A DNA stretch of 28,775 nucleotides. It comes from Rhizobiales bacterium UBA3584. GTDB lineage: Bacteria; Pseudomonadota; Alphaproteobacteria; Rhizobiales; Devosiaceae. The position numbers and the translations under genes were made by a program. The DNA is taken from assembly GCA_002375765.1 (NCBI GenBank), contig DFMV01000085.1, forward strand, positions 1,684-30,458, in the 5' to 3' direction. Below are positions 22,021 through 28,775 of this stretch, one piece after another; the first letter of the stretch is position 1, and every line of letters starts with the position of its first letter. The notes beneath the pieces are model-generated. The model was not told where the DNA came from and made no database searches. It worked only from the letters and a program-made list of their open reading frames with translations.

Positions 22021-22706
22021 GCATCTTCAAACGACCCGCAGCCCATTACGGCAAGACGCCGGAACCCGAGACCCCGTATCAGAAGGCCGCGCAGGTCTGG
22101 GATGAGCGCATCGGCTCGGCCCGCGTGCAGGCGCGAAACTGGCGCTACATGGCGTTCGGTTCCCTGATCCTGTCGGCGGGCTTCGCCTCGGCGCTGGTGT
22201 GGCAGTCGGCGCGCGGGACCGTGGTGCCCTGGGTGGTGCAGGTCGATGCGCTCGGCGAAGCCCAGACCGTCGCACCGGCGAACGCCGACTATCGCCCGAC
22301 CGATCCGCAGATCGCTTTCCATCTCGGCCGCTTCATCGAGCAGGTCCGCGCGATCCCGGCCGATGCGATCATCGTCCGCCAGAACTGGCTTCGCGCCTAC
22401 GAGTTCACCACCGACCGGGGCGCTGCGGCTCTGAACGACTATGCCCGCGCCAACGATCCGTTCACCCGTGTCGGCCGCCAACAGATCGCCGTCGATGTGT
22501 CCAGCGTCATCCGGGCATCGCCCGGATCGTTCCGGGTCGCCTGGACCGAGCGCCACTACGAAAACGGCCAGCTTTCCGGCACCGAGCGATGGACCGCGAT
22601 CCTGACCATCGTGATCCAGCCGCCGCGCACCGCCGAGAGGCTGCGCGCCAATCCGCTCGGCATCTATGTCAATGCGATTTCATGGTCGCGGGAGATGAGC
22701 CAATGA
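22017..22706 (+). CDS. trbF: TrbF (VirB8-type) inner membrane scaffold protein
   Basis: This 229-residue protein has a short cytoplasmic start, a single membrane segment (about 43-62, MAFGSLILSAGFASALVW) and a periplasmic VirB8 domain with WVVQVDALGEAQTV and FRVAWTERHYENGQL. It links the inner-membrane complex to the outer-membrane core. ATGA overlaps join it to trbL and trbG (22703-22706). Confidence 0.93.
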   Translation: MSIFKRPAAHYGKTPEPETPYQKAAQVWDERIGSARVQARNWRYMAFGSLILSAGFASALVWQSARGTVVPWVVQVDALGEAQTVAPANADYRPTDPQIAFHLGRFIEQVRAIPADAIIVRQNWLRAYEFTTDRGAAALNDYARANDPFTRVGRQQIAVDVSSVIRASPGSFRVAWTERHYENGQLSGTERWTAILTIVIQPPRTAERLRANPLGIYVNAISWSREMSQ

Positions 22707-23725
22707 CCCGCACGTCTTTCTGCAAAGCCGGCTTTCCGGTTTTCCGCAAACCCGCACTGGCGGCGTTGCTGCTTTCCGCGACCGTGCTGGCCGGCTGCGC
22801 CACCAACCGGACGCCGCAATTCTCCTATGACGACGCCGTGCCGCCGCTGCCGACGCCGCCTGCCGCTTCGGCAGAGGACACGCCCCGGCCGCTGCATGTT
22901 CCGCCCGCCTGGACCGTCGCGCGCGGCGGCGAGAGGGCGGGCACACCGACCGGCCGCGTCGAGAACGCCAACGCCGCCGCCCGCGTCGAGCCGCGCCGCG
23001 AAGGCTACTACAACGCCATCCAGATATACCCGTGGTCGGAAGGCGCGCTCTATCAGGTCTATGCCGCCCCCGGTCAAATCACCAATATCGCGCTGGAGCC
23101 GGGTGAAAACCTGACCGGCGCAGGACCGATTGCGGCCGGCGACACCGCCCGCTGGATCATCGGCGATACCGAGAGCGGCAGCGGCGCCAACCGGCGCGTC
23201 CATATCCTCGTGAAACCGACCCGCGACGACATCTCGACCAACCTTGTCGTGACCACCGACCGGCGAACCTACATGATGGAGCTGCGCGCGCGGGAAGCGC
23301 TCTACATGCCCGCCGTCGCCTGGGCCTATCCCGCGCCGCCGGCAGGCCAGCGCCGGGCCGTCCCGTCCGCGCCGGTCATCCCTGCCGAGGCGGCGCGGAA
23401 CTATCGCTATGGATTGCAGGTGCAGGGCGACAGCCCGCCATGGCGGCCGGTTTCCGTCTTCGACGATGGCCGGCGCGTCTATGTCGTCTTCCCGCGCGGG
23501 ATCGTGCAGGGCGAAATGCCGCCGATCTTCGTGCTCGGGTCGGACGGCGAGCCGCAGATCGTCAATTCCCGCATCTACCGGAACGTCCTGATCGTGGACC
23601 GTCTGTTTGGCGCGGCCGAACTGCGCCTTGGCAGCGGCAACCGCCAGCAGGTCGTCAGGATCGTCCGTATCGAGCAACGACAGGCCGCCGCTCAGCCCGC
23701 AGCCACCGGAGACTCGCCGTCATGA
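22703..23725 (+). CDS. trbG: TrbG (VirB9-type) core-complex lipoprotein
   Basis: This 340-residue protein has a lipobox LAGC with Cys32, so it is probably lipidated. The VirB9/CagX-type fold follows, with AIQIYPWSEGALYQVYAAPGQ, ITNIALEPGEN and a C-terminal RLGSGNRQQVVRIVR. It forms the outer-membrane core with TrbI. Many VirB9 proteins are not lipoproteins, but TrbG members often are. It starts in the trbF stop and ends in the trbI start (23722-23725). Confidence 0.93.
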   Translation: MTRTSFCKAGFPVFRKPALAALLLSATVLAGCATNRTPQFSYDDAVPPLPTPPAASAEDTPRPLHVPPAWTVARGGERAGTPTGRVENANAAARVEPRREGYYNAIQIYPWSEGALYQVYAAPGQITNIALEPGENLTGAGPIAAGDTARWIIGDTESGSGANRRVHILVKPTRDDISTNLVVTTDRRTYMMELRAREALYMPAVAWAYPAPPAGQRRAVPSAPVIPAEAARNYRYGLQVQGDSPPWRPVSVFDDGRRVYVVFPRGIVQGEMPPIFVLGSDGEPQIVNSRIYRNVLIVDRLFGAAELRLGSGNRQQVVRIVRIEQRQAAAQPAATGDSPS

Positions 23726-24861
23726 CAGACAACCCGATCACCGACACCACAGCGCCCATGCGGCTGCGCGCAGAACCGCCGCGCGTCACCCGCCTGTCCC
23801 GCAAGATGCTGGCAGGCATTGGCGCGGTCGCGCTTCTCGGCATCGGCGGCGCGCTGATCTACGCGCTCCAGACCCGCGAGGCCGGACCGGGCGGCGAAGA
23901 ACTCTATTCGACAGAAAACCGGCCCACGGCGGACGGACTCACGGGCTTGCCCTCCGACTACACCGGCCCGGTCCTCGGCCCCGCGCTGCCCGGCGACCTT
24001 GGCCGTCCGATCCTCGACGCCGAGAGGCGGGGCCAGCCGGTCGCAACGCCTGCGATCACAGCGCCCGCGGTCGATCCCGAGGAAGAACGCCGCCGCGCCG
24101 AGGAAGAAGCCGCGCGCCTGAGCAGCGTGTTCTTCCAGACCGGACCGCGCACAGGAACACCAGCCGGGACGGCCATGCCCGGCCTGGCCGGTCTCGGCGG
24201 GCAACCGGAGGGAGCGGCCGGTCAGAACCGCCATGCCGCCTTCCTGGGCGGCCCGGTGGACCGCCAGACCGTCGCGCCGGATCGCGTCACGCCGCCGGCC
24301 TCGCCCTATATCCTGCAGGCCGGGGCCGTGATCCCGGCCGCGCTCATCACCGGCATCCGTTCCGACCTTCCGGGCCAGATCACAGCGCAGGTGACGGAGA
24401 ACGTCTATGACAGCCCGACCGGCTCGCTGCTCCTGATTCCGCAGGGCACCCGCATCATCGGCCAATATGATGACGGCGTGACCTTCGGCCAGCGCAGGGT
24501 GCTCTTGGTGTGGAATCGCCTGATCCTGCCGGGCGGCCGCTCCATCGTCCTTGAGCGCCTGCCGGGCGCGGACGCATCGGGCTATGCCGGCCTTGAGGAT
24601 GGCGTCGATTATCATTGGTGGGATCTGATGAAGGCCGCAGGACTATCCACGCTGCTCGCAGTCGGCACGGAGCTCGCGACCAGCGACGAGGACCGGCTGA
24701 TCCGCGCCATCCGCGACGGGGCGCAAGATACCGTCAATCAGGCAGGCCAGCAGATCGTCCAGCGCCAGTTGCAGGTCGCGCCCACGCTGACCATCCGGCC
24801 CGGCTTCCCGGTCAGGATAATCGTCACCCGCGATTTGATATTCGAGCCGGCAGGAGGTTGA
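23722..24861 (+). CDS. trbI: TrbI (VirB10-type) envelope-spanning protein
   Basis: This 379-residue protein has a cytoplasmic start and a membrane segment (about 30-49, LAGIGAVALLGIGGALIYAL). A Pro-rich linker and a charged EEERRRAEEEAARL helix (about 117-130) follow. The conserved VirB10 domain, from about residue 190, has YILQAGAVIPAALITGIRSD and LLIPQGTRIIGQYDDGV. It spans both membranes and senses energy from the ATPases. It is the last trb gene; DUF2274 follows within three bases. Confidence 0.93.
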   Translation: MTDNPITDTTAPMRLRAEPPRVTRLSRKMLAGIGAVALLGIGGALIYALQTREAGPGGEELYSTENRPTADGLTGLPSDYTGPVLGPALPGDLGRPILDAERRGQPVATPAITAPAVDPEEERRRAEEEAARLSSVFFQTGPRTGTPAGTAMPGLAGLGGQPEGAAGQNRHAAFLGGPVDRQTVAPDRVTPPASPYILQAGAVIPAALITGIRSDLPGQITAQVTENVYDSPTGSLLLIPQGTRIIGQYDDGVTFGQRRVLLVWNRLILPGGRSIVLERLPGADASGYAGLEDGVDYHWWDLMKAAGLSTLLAVGTELATSDEDRLIRAIRDGAQDTVNQAGQQIVQRQLQVAPTLTIRPGFPVRIIVTRDLIFEPAGG

Positions 24862-24863
24862 CC

Positions 24864-25109
24864 ATGACCAAGCTGAAACTCGGCCCGCTGCCCGACGACA
24901 AGCCCGTAAAGGTGACCCTGGAGCTGCCCGCGCCGCTCCACCGCGATCTGGTCGCCTATGCCGAGGTGCTGGGGCGCGAGACGGGGCAAGCCGTTGCCGA
25001 TCCCGTCAGGCTGATCGTGCCCATGCTGGAGCGGTTCATCGCCACGGACCGCGGCTTCGCAAAGGCGCGGCGGGGGGGGAAGTGGTCCAGTGGGATAAAT
25101 GGCAACTGA
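24864..25109 (+). CDS. DUF2274 family protein
   Basis: This 81-residue protein matches DUF2274: MTKLKLGPLPDDKPVKVTLELPA, then LHRDLVAYAEVLGRETGQ and PVRLIVPMLERFIATDRGFAKAR. Its RHH-like start and position after trbI are standard in alphaproteobacterial ICEs. The function is unknown. The ATG follows GGAGG by four bases. A run of eight G bases (25072-25079) lies near the 3' end, and the last residues (GGKWSSGINGN) may be off-family, so the true C-terminus could have been changed by slippage or by the adjacent cargo junction. Confidence 0.85.
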   Translation: MTKLKLGPLPDDKPVKVTLELPAPLHRDLVAYAEVLGRETGQAVADPVRLIVPMLERFIATDRGFAKARRGGKWSSGINGN

Positions 25110-25136
25110 GCGGCACGAAGCCGACATTGCCCGCAC

Positions 25137-25958
25137 TCAGGCACGGGCGCTCGAAGCGTCGATCTCGGCTGTGAGTTGCCGGCACTTGGCGCTGGCCCAT
25201 TCGTGCGCATCGGCGCCGAACAGGAGCCGTCGCGCTGGGTCGGGAGAGGACGCTTCAGAGACGATCAGGGCGGAAAGCGCCGCCGGATCGTTCTGCTGCG
25301 CGCCGTTCGCTTCTGCGATGAAGGTTCGGAAACCGGCCACCGCCTCGGCATAGTCGGCAATGTCCATATCCCCCTGCCGTGCAGTGGACGGATCAAGGAA
25401 GTTTGTGCGCATCATCCCCGGCTCCACGATGAGTGATCGGACGCCAAGCGGCGCGATTTCTTCGGCGAGGCCCTCCATCCAGCCTTCGAGCGCGAACTTG
25501 GACGCCGAGTAGACCGATCCACCGGGGTTCGAGACCAAGCCGTTCACCGAGGAGATCGTGACCACGAGGCCCGAGCGCTGACGGCGCATCGTCGGCAGCA
25601 CCGCGCGCGCCACGTTCATCGCCCCGAAGAGGTTGATCTCGAACTGCCGGCGCACGTCCTCCTCCGGGATCGTCTCGAACCATCATCCAAGCTGGGCGCG
25701 GCCGGCGTTGTTGACCAGGATGTCGATCCGGCCAAACACCTCCATGGCTGCGTCATGTGCTGCCGAAGCCGCCCGGGCATCGGTCACATCGAGCGGTAAC
25801 ACGAGCAGGCTGTCGTCCGGAGCGGAGAGGCTTTCTGCAAGCCCGTCGACGCTTCGGCTGGTTGCCACGACCTTGTCGCCAGCGCGCAGCGCATCGCGAG
25901 AGAGCAGATGCCCAAGTCCCCTGCCAGCGCCGGTGATGAACCATACCTTTTCTGTCAT
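25137..25958 (-). pseudogene. SDR-family oxidoreductase interrupted by one in-frame TGA
   Basis: Two open pieces in the same frame (25958-25686 and 25682-25137) form one short-chain dehydrogenase of about 270 residues, split only by TGA at 25685-25683. The first piece has the nucleotide motif TGAGRGLG (9-16) and NNAG (83-86). The second has the catalytic YSASK (Tyr150, Lys154). Without codon 92 the protein reads QLGWFETIPEED smoothly. The stop lies in GATGATGG, so a 3-bp tandem duplication explains it. The gene faces a divergent LysR gene, the usual arrangement for regulation. The substrate is unknown. Read-through or a sequencing error are alternatives to inactivation. Confidence 0.8.
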
Positions 25959-26056
25959 TGTCAGCTCCTCTTGTCGTGCCGACGCGATATTAGCGCATCT
26001 ATGCAGTGGGAGATTAGTACCTCGAAATTTGTCGGACCAAGTAGTATAGCTACTGA
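25959..26056. promoter_or_regulatory. SDR/LysR divergent control region
   Basis: This 98-nt AT-richer spacer lies between the two start codons. A perfect inverted repeat AGTAG-N5-CTACT at 26040-26054 ends two bases before the LysR start, suited to autorepression. Other T/A-rich words (ATTAGCGCATCT, GATTAGTACC) could hold LysR half-sites and the promoters, but I cannot fix them. Confidence 0.5.
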
Positions 26057-26965
26057 ATGGACCCGCGTAAGTTCTCGGACCTCGTCATCTTCAATCGCGT
26101 TGCCGAAGAGCGCAGCTTCACCGCGGCGGCACGCAGCCTCGGCGTGACCCAGTCCGCCGTCAGCCAGACCGTAAAGCGCCTTGAGGCCGATCTGGGGATC
26201 AGGTTGCTGTCACGCTCGACACGCAGCATTGCCCCCACCGCGGCGGGCGAGCGGCTTCTGGCCACACTCGCGCCGGTCATCGCGGAGATTGATGCGGAAA
26301 TCGACGATCTGGAACAGTTGCGTGAGGAACCGGGCGGACGTCTGCGGGTGACCTGCGGCAAACATGCCGCCGATACGCTCGTCTGGCCGGCCTTCTCGCG
26401 ACTGATCGCTGCCCATCCCGAGATCGACGGCGAGCTGAGCGTGGAGAACCGGCATGTCGACATCGTTGCCGAGCGGTTCGATGTCGGGATACGGCTGCGC
26501 GAAGACTTGGAAATGGACATGGTCGCCGTGCCCGTTGGGCCCCACTTGCGCGCTGTCGTTGTGGGGGCGCCCCGGTATCTCGACAGCTGCGATCCTCCGC
26601 ACACGCCGCGTGACGTGTCGGCCCACCGCTGCATCGGTTTCAGAAACGCGGGTGGCACCCTGTCGCCGTGGTCGTTTGAGAAAGACGGACATGCGGAGAC
26701 GGTAAAAGTGTCGCCGTCCCTGATCGTCAATGACGGCGACGCACTCGTAGGGGCTGCCAGCGCGGGGATGGGTCTGGCCTACATGCTCGAAGATCTCGCC
26801 GCGCCCTTTCTGAACGACGGGCTGCTCGTCGAGGTCCTTGCCGATTGGTGTCCGCCGTTTCCGGGCTATCACGCCTTCTATTCGAGCCGGCGCCATCCGA
26901 CCCGTGCTTTCACTCTCTTCCTGGAGAGTTTGCGGGCGGAGACCAGCGCGACAACCAGCAAGTAA
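26057..26965 (+). CDS. LysR-family regulator (SDR cargo)
   Basis: This 302-residue protein has an N-terminal winged HTH (LVIFNRVAEERSFTAAARSLGVTQSAVSQTVKRLEADLG, about 9-47) and a substrate-binding domain (about 90-295) with FDVGIRLREDLEMDMVAVPVG. The latter marks the subgroup of LysR regulators that control divergent oxidoreductases. It probably regulates the SDR gene. It looks intact although its target is broken. A GGCGC/GCGCC hairpin (26966-26985) begins right at its stop. Confidence 0.9.
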   Translation: MDPRKFSDLVIFNRVAEERSFTAAARSLGVTQSAVSQTVKRLEADLGIRLLSRSTRSIAPTAAGERLLATLAPVIAEIDAEIDDLEQLREEPGGRLRVTCGKHAADTLVWPAFSRLIAAHPEIDGELSVENRHVDIVAERFDVGIRLREDLEMDMVAVPVGPHLRAVVVGAPRYLDSCDPPHTPRDVSAHRCIGFRNAGGTLSPWSFEKDGHAETVKVSPSLIVNDGDALVGAASAGMGLAYMLEDLAAPFLNDGLLVEVLADWCPPFPGYHAFYSSRRHPTRAFTLFLESLRAETSATTSK

Positions 26966-26985
26966 GGCGCAACGGGCTCTGCGCC
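26966..26985 (+). terminator. Hairpin at the LysR stop codon
   Basis: GGCGC (26966-26970) pairs with GCGCC (26981-26985) around 10 nt, starting immediately after TAA. No T-run follows, so intrinsic termination is doubtful. It marks the right edge of the SDR/LysR cargo before the shared leader begins near 26999. Confidence 0.35.
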
Positions 26986-26998
26986 GACACTAGTAACA

Positions 26999-27113
26999 GG
27001 GGTGCCGTCAACGCATCGACGCAAATGCGGCACGCTACAGGCCGCCGATCCCCCTCCATGCTTCGCCTATTCCGGGCTTCCAGCCCCCGGAAAATCCCGC
27101 GAACCACGGAGGA
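26999..27113 (+). promoter_or_regulatory. Structured 5' leader, copy 2 (upstream of the recombinase operon)
   Basis: This is a second copy of the leader at 1048-1165. The exact 28-nt block is 27020-27047, with helix P1 GCGGC (27027-27031) and GCCGC (27041-27045). P2 is GCTTCG (27060-27065) with CGAACC (27100-27105), one mismatch. P3 is TTCCGGG (27070-27076) with CCCGGAA (27086-27092), a different sequence from copy 1 but in the same place. GGAGGA (27108-27113) follows P2, four bases before the ATG at 27118. From the end of the 28-nt block to the ATG is 71 nt here and 75 nt in copy 1. Confidence 0.6.
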
Positions 27114-27117
27114 TTCC

Positions 27118-27432
27118 ATGTCCACGAAACACCGCCACGGCAGCAGGGGCCGCCCACGGCAGCCGGTCCCCAAAACGCTCCCCGACGATCTCTACGACTA
27201 CGACGACGACCCGACGCCGCGCGTCAGTCCGCCGCGTGGACGCCCGCTCCATCTCTTCGATGTCGAGCGGCTGCCGGTCATCGACGACTGGCCCGAGGAC
27301 GTGCCGATCACCGAGGCCGAGATTCAGGTGTTCGAGCGCTGGTTCGCCGATGTGTTCGACGAGTTGTTCGGCTCGGTCGATCTGCCCGATGACTTGAAAT
27401 CGTTATCGTATTATGATAATGAAAAACCCTGA
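27118..27432 (+). CDS. Small acidic protein of unknown function
   Basis: This 104-residue protein is not recognised. It has a basic start (STKHRHGSRGRPRQPVPK), an acidic YDYDDDPTPR segment, and a C-terminal half rich in Asp/Glu (VFERWFADVFDELFGSVDLPDD) that is probably an amphipathic helix. It starts at 27118 behind GGAGGA. An in-frame ATG at 27025, inside the leader's conserved block, would add 31 residues, but copy 1 of the leader is out of frame with its gene, so I prefer the shorter form. It sits just upstream of the TumA-like gene, where TumE toxins normally lie, but shows no TumE features. A partner role is untested. Confidence 0.7.
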   Translation: MSTKHRHGSRGRPRQPVPKTLPDDLYDYDDDPTPRVSPPRGRPLHLFDVERLPVIDDWPEDVPITEAEIQVFERWFADVFDELFGSVDLPDDLKSLSYYDNEKP

Positions 27433-27443
27433 ACGATAATCGA
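27394..27443 (+). promoter_or_regulatory. Palindromic operator/promoter of the TumA-like gene
   Basis: An AT-rich patch overlaps the end of the preceding gene. TTATCG (27403-27408) and CGATAA (27434-27439) form an inverted pair, with a palindrome TTATGATAA (27411-27419) between them. TTGAAA (27394-27399) and GATAAT (27415-27420) could be a short-spaced promoter. This suits autoregulation by the winged-helix protein that follows. Confidence 0.5.
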
Positions 27444-27451
27444 GTCTTGCC

Positions 27452-27838
27452 ATGTCCACATTGAAAGTCGGGATCGCCGATCCCGAGGAAATGAAGGCCC
27501 GCACCCTTCGGATCGCGCGTGGCGAGGAAAAACCGAAGCCCGGCGAGCCGACGGTCTGGTTCATCTCCACGACATCCTTCGCCAAATTCATGTCAGCGAG
27601 CAATTGCGAGATGCTGCGCATCATCTACGAACAGCAGCCAGCCTCGTTGGAAGAGCTGGCGCAGATGACCGGCCGCGCCAAGTCCAACCTGTCCAGAACC
27701 CTCAAGGCCATGGTCGGATACGGGCTTGTGCGCATGGAAAAAGGCCGGGGTCTGAGACTGGTCCCGAAGCTCGTTCATGACCGTGTGGAACTGGTCTTGC
27801 CTCTGGTCGAGCCTCGCAGGAAAGGAACCCGCAAATGA
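27452..27838 (+). CDS. TumA-like winged-helix DNA-binding protein (HVO_A0114 type)
   Basis: This 128-residue protein begins STLKVGIADPEEMKARTLRIARGE. Next comes WFISTTSFAKFMSASNCEMLRIIYEQQPASLEELAQMTGRAKSNLSRTLKAMVGYGLVRMEKG (about 36-100), a winged HTH. This is the pattern of HVO_A0114-type proteins, the antitoxins (TumA) of TumE/TumA systems. No TumE (DUF6516) toxin is visible next to it, so it may be an orphan regulator here. It is coupled to the recombinase gene by an ATGA overlap (27835-27838), which suggests it controls recombinase expression. The start at 27452 lacks a strong ribosome site. Confidence 0.8.
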   Translation: MSTLKVGIADPEEMKARTLRIARGEEKPKPGEPTVWFISTTSFAKFMSASNCEMLRIIYEQQPASLEELAQMTGRAKSNLSRTLKAMVGYGLVRMEKGRGLRLVPKLVHDRVELVLPLVEPRRKGTRK

Positions 27839-28775
27839 ACGTCCACAATCCCAATGTCGCCCTGCGGGCTGCCCTCTACCTGCGCGTCTCCACCAGCCGG
27901 CAGGCCGAACATGACGTGTCGATCCCCGACCAGCGCAGGCAGGGCGAAGCATGGTGCGAAGCGAGGGGCTATCAGCTTGTCGAAACCTTCGTGGAGGCCG
28001 GCGCGTCGGCCACCAACGACCGCCGCCCCGAGTTCCAACGAATGATTGAGGCGGGAACGTCGAAGCCCGCGCCCTTCGATATTGTCGTGGTTCACAGTTT
28101 CTCGCGCTTCTTCCGCGATCATTTCGAGCTTGAGTTCTATGTCAGGAAGCTGGCGAAGAATGGTATTCGCCTCGTCTCCATCACGCAGGAGATGGGCGAC
28201 GACCCCATGCACGTCATGATGCGGCAGATCATGGCGCTGTTCGACGAATACCAGTCCAAGGAGAACGCCAAGCATGTCCTGCGCGCCTTAAAGGAAAACG
28301 CCCGGCAAGGCTTCTGGAACGGCTCGCTGCCCCCGGTCGGCTATCGCGTCGTCGCAGCCGAGCAGCGCGGCGCGAAGGTCAAGAAGAAGCTGGAAGTCGA
28401 CCCGCTGCACGCCGACACGATCCGCCTGATCTATCGCCTGGCGCTGGAAGGTGATGGCGATTCCGGTCAGATGGGCGTTAAGGCCATCGTCAAGCATCTG
28501 AACGGCAAAGGCATCTTCACCCGTGACGGCGGCCGTTGGGGCGTCGGCCAGGTTCACCGCATCCTGACCCGGCGCACCTATATGGGCGAGCATCAATGGG
28601 GCAAGAACCGGAAGAACAAGGCGGACAAGGAAGCCGATGAAATCGTCATCGTGCCGGTACCGCCGATCATCGACCGCGAGACCTTCGAGGCGGTGCAGAA
28701 GCTCTTGCAGGCCCGCAACCCCAAGACCGAACTGCCCGCGCGCGTCGTGATCGGTCCCACGCTTCTGACCGGCAT
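27835..28775 (+). CDS. Large serine recombinase (integrase), partial
   Basis: The frame is open from ATG at 27835 to the right edge (313 codons), so the C-terminus is missing. The resolvase domain has the catalytic serine in LYLRVSTSRQ (about residues 14-23) and SIPDQRRQGE. FDIVVVHSFSRFFRD (about 81-95) follows, then a Recombinase domain with PPVGYRV and ILTRRTYMGEHQWG. Large serine recombinases integrate and excise mobile DNA at att sites without a tyrosine intermediate. Its coupling to a winged-helix gene and the shared leader upstream suggest tight control. No att site is visible in the window. Confidence 0.93.
   Translation, partial: MNVHNPNVALRAALYLRVSTSRQAEHDVSIPDQRRQGEAWCEARGYQLVETFVEAGASATNDRRPEFQRMIEAGTSKPAPFDIVVVHSFSRFFRDHFELEFYVRKLAKNGIRLVSITQEMGDDPMHVMMRQIMALFDEYQSKENAKHVLRALKENARQGFWNGSLPPVGYRVVAAEQRGAKVKKKLEVDPLHADTIRLIYRLALEGDGDSGQMGVKAIVKHLNGKGIFTRDGGRWGVGQVHRILTRRTYMGEHQWGKNRKNKADKEADEIVIVPVPPIIDRETFEAVQKLLQARNPKTELPARVVIGPTLLTG

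Larger units (their letters stand above)
414..28775. mobile_element. Integrative and conjugative element core (partial, Tra/Trb type)
   Basis: The window holds replication/partition genes, a relaxase with an oriT-like region, a coupling protein, a full trb secretion operon and a large serine recombinase in one syntenic block, which defines a self-transmissible element. Gene order (repA-parA-RHH-DUF2840-traF-DUF736-transglycosylase-relaxase / LysR-traG-RHH-trbBCDEJKLFGI-DUF2274) matches known alphaproteobacterial ICEs. Two cargo insertions interrupt it: an arsenic module (8131-11640) and an SDR/LysR pair (25110-26985). No att site can be identified, the recombinase is cut by the right edge, and the left boundary is not visible, so 414 is a nominal start. 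A conjugative plasmid with the same backbone is the alternative. Confidence 0.85.

Noticed and set aside
25683..25685. Selenocysteine at the SDR TGA codon
   Set aside because: The SDR family has no selenocysteine at this place, the lesion is explained by a 3-bp duplication, and I see no convincing SECIS-type hairpin just downstream.

Overview
This window is most of the core of an alphaproteobacterial integrative and conjugative element (ICE), or a plasmid-like relative of one. The evidence is a high-GC sequence with a typical alphaproteobacterial ICE gene set: an RPA-type replication initiator with ParA, DUF2840, a TraF-like S26 peptidase, DUF736, a transglycosylase, a DUF3363-type relaxase, LysR, TraG, a CopG-like protein, a complete trbBCDEJKLFGI cluster with TrbK-alt, DUF2274, and a large serine recombinase running off the right edge. 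The host looks like a sphingomonad, rhizobial or caulobacterial lineage. The species cannot be named from this sequence.

Layout. 1-413: the 3' end of an unrecognised gene and two inverted repeats. 414-1170: a DUF2285 (RovC-type) DNA-binding gene on the minus strand, facing away from a strikingly structured control region. That region holds a four-helix cloverleaf at 775-921 and a structured leader at 1048-1165. 1171-4430: a tightly coupled replication/partition operon (HTH protein, repA, parA, RHH, DUF2840, traF) ending at a strong intrinsic terminator at 4439-4471. The 3' end of repA carries an origin-like arrangement. 4499-8130: DUF736, transglycosylase, an oriT-like intergenic region, and the relaxase. 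8131-11640: first cargo site, visibly less GC-rich, with a decayed cation-efflux gene and an arsenic module (arsO and arsR on the minus strand, arsP on the plus strand, around a shared operator). 11741-24861: LysR, traG, a CopG-like RHH and the trb type IV secretion operon. A 20-nt sequence is repeated upstream of both traG and trbB. 24864-26985: DUF2274, then a second cargo site with an SDR oxidoreductase broken by one in-frame TGA and its divergent LysR regulator. 26999-28775: a second copy of the structured leader, followed by a small acidic protein, a TumA-like winged-helix protein and a large serine recombinase.

How the parts fit. The relaxase with its oriT, the TraG coupling protein and the Trb channel make the transfer machine. 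TraF probably matures the TrbC pilin, and the transglycosylase opens the wall. RepA/ParA with the putative origin would maintain the excised circle, and the serine recombinase would integrate and excise it.

The most unusual signal is the same leader, with one exact 28-nt block, a hairpin kept in shape but not in sequence, and a similar distance to the start codon, in front of both the replication operon and the recombinase operon. I infer that one post-transcriptional signal may coordinate replication with excision. The cloverleaf element at 775-921 is the second most unusual feature.
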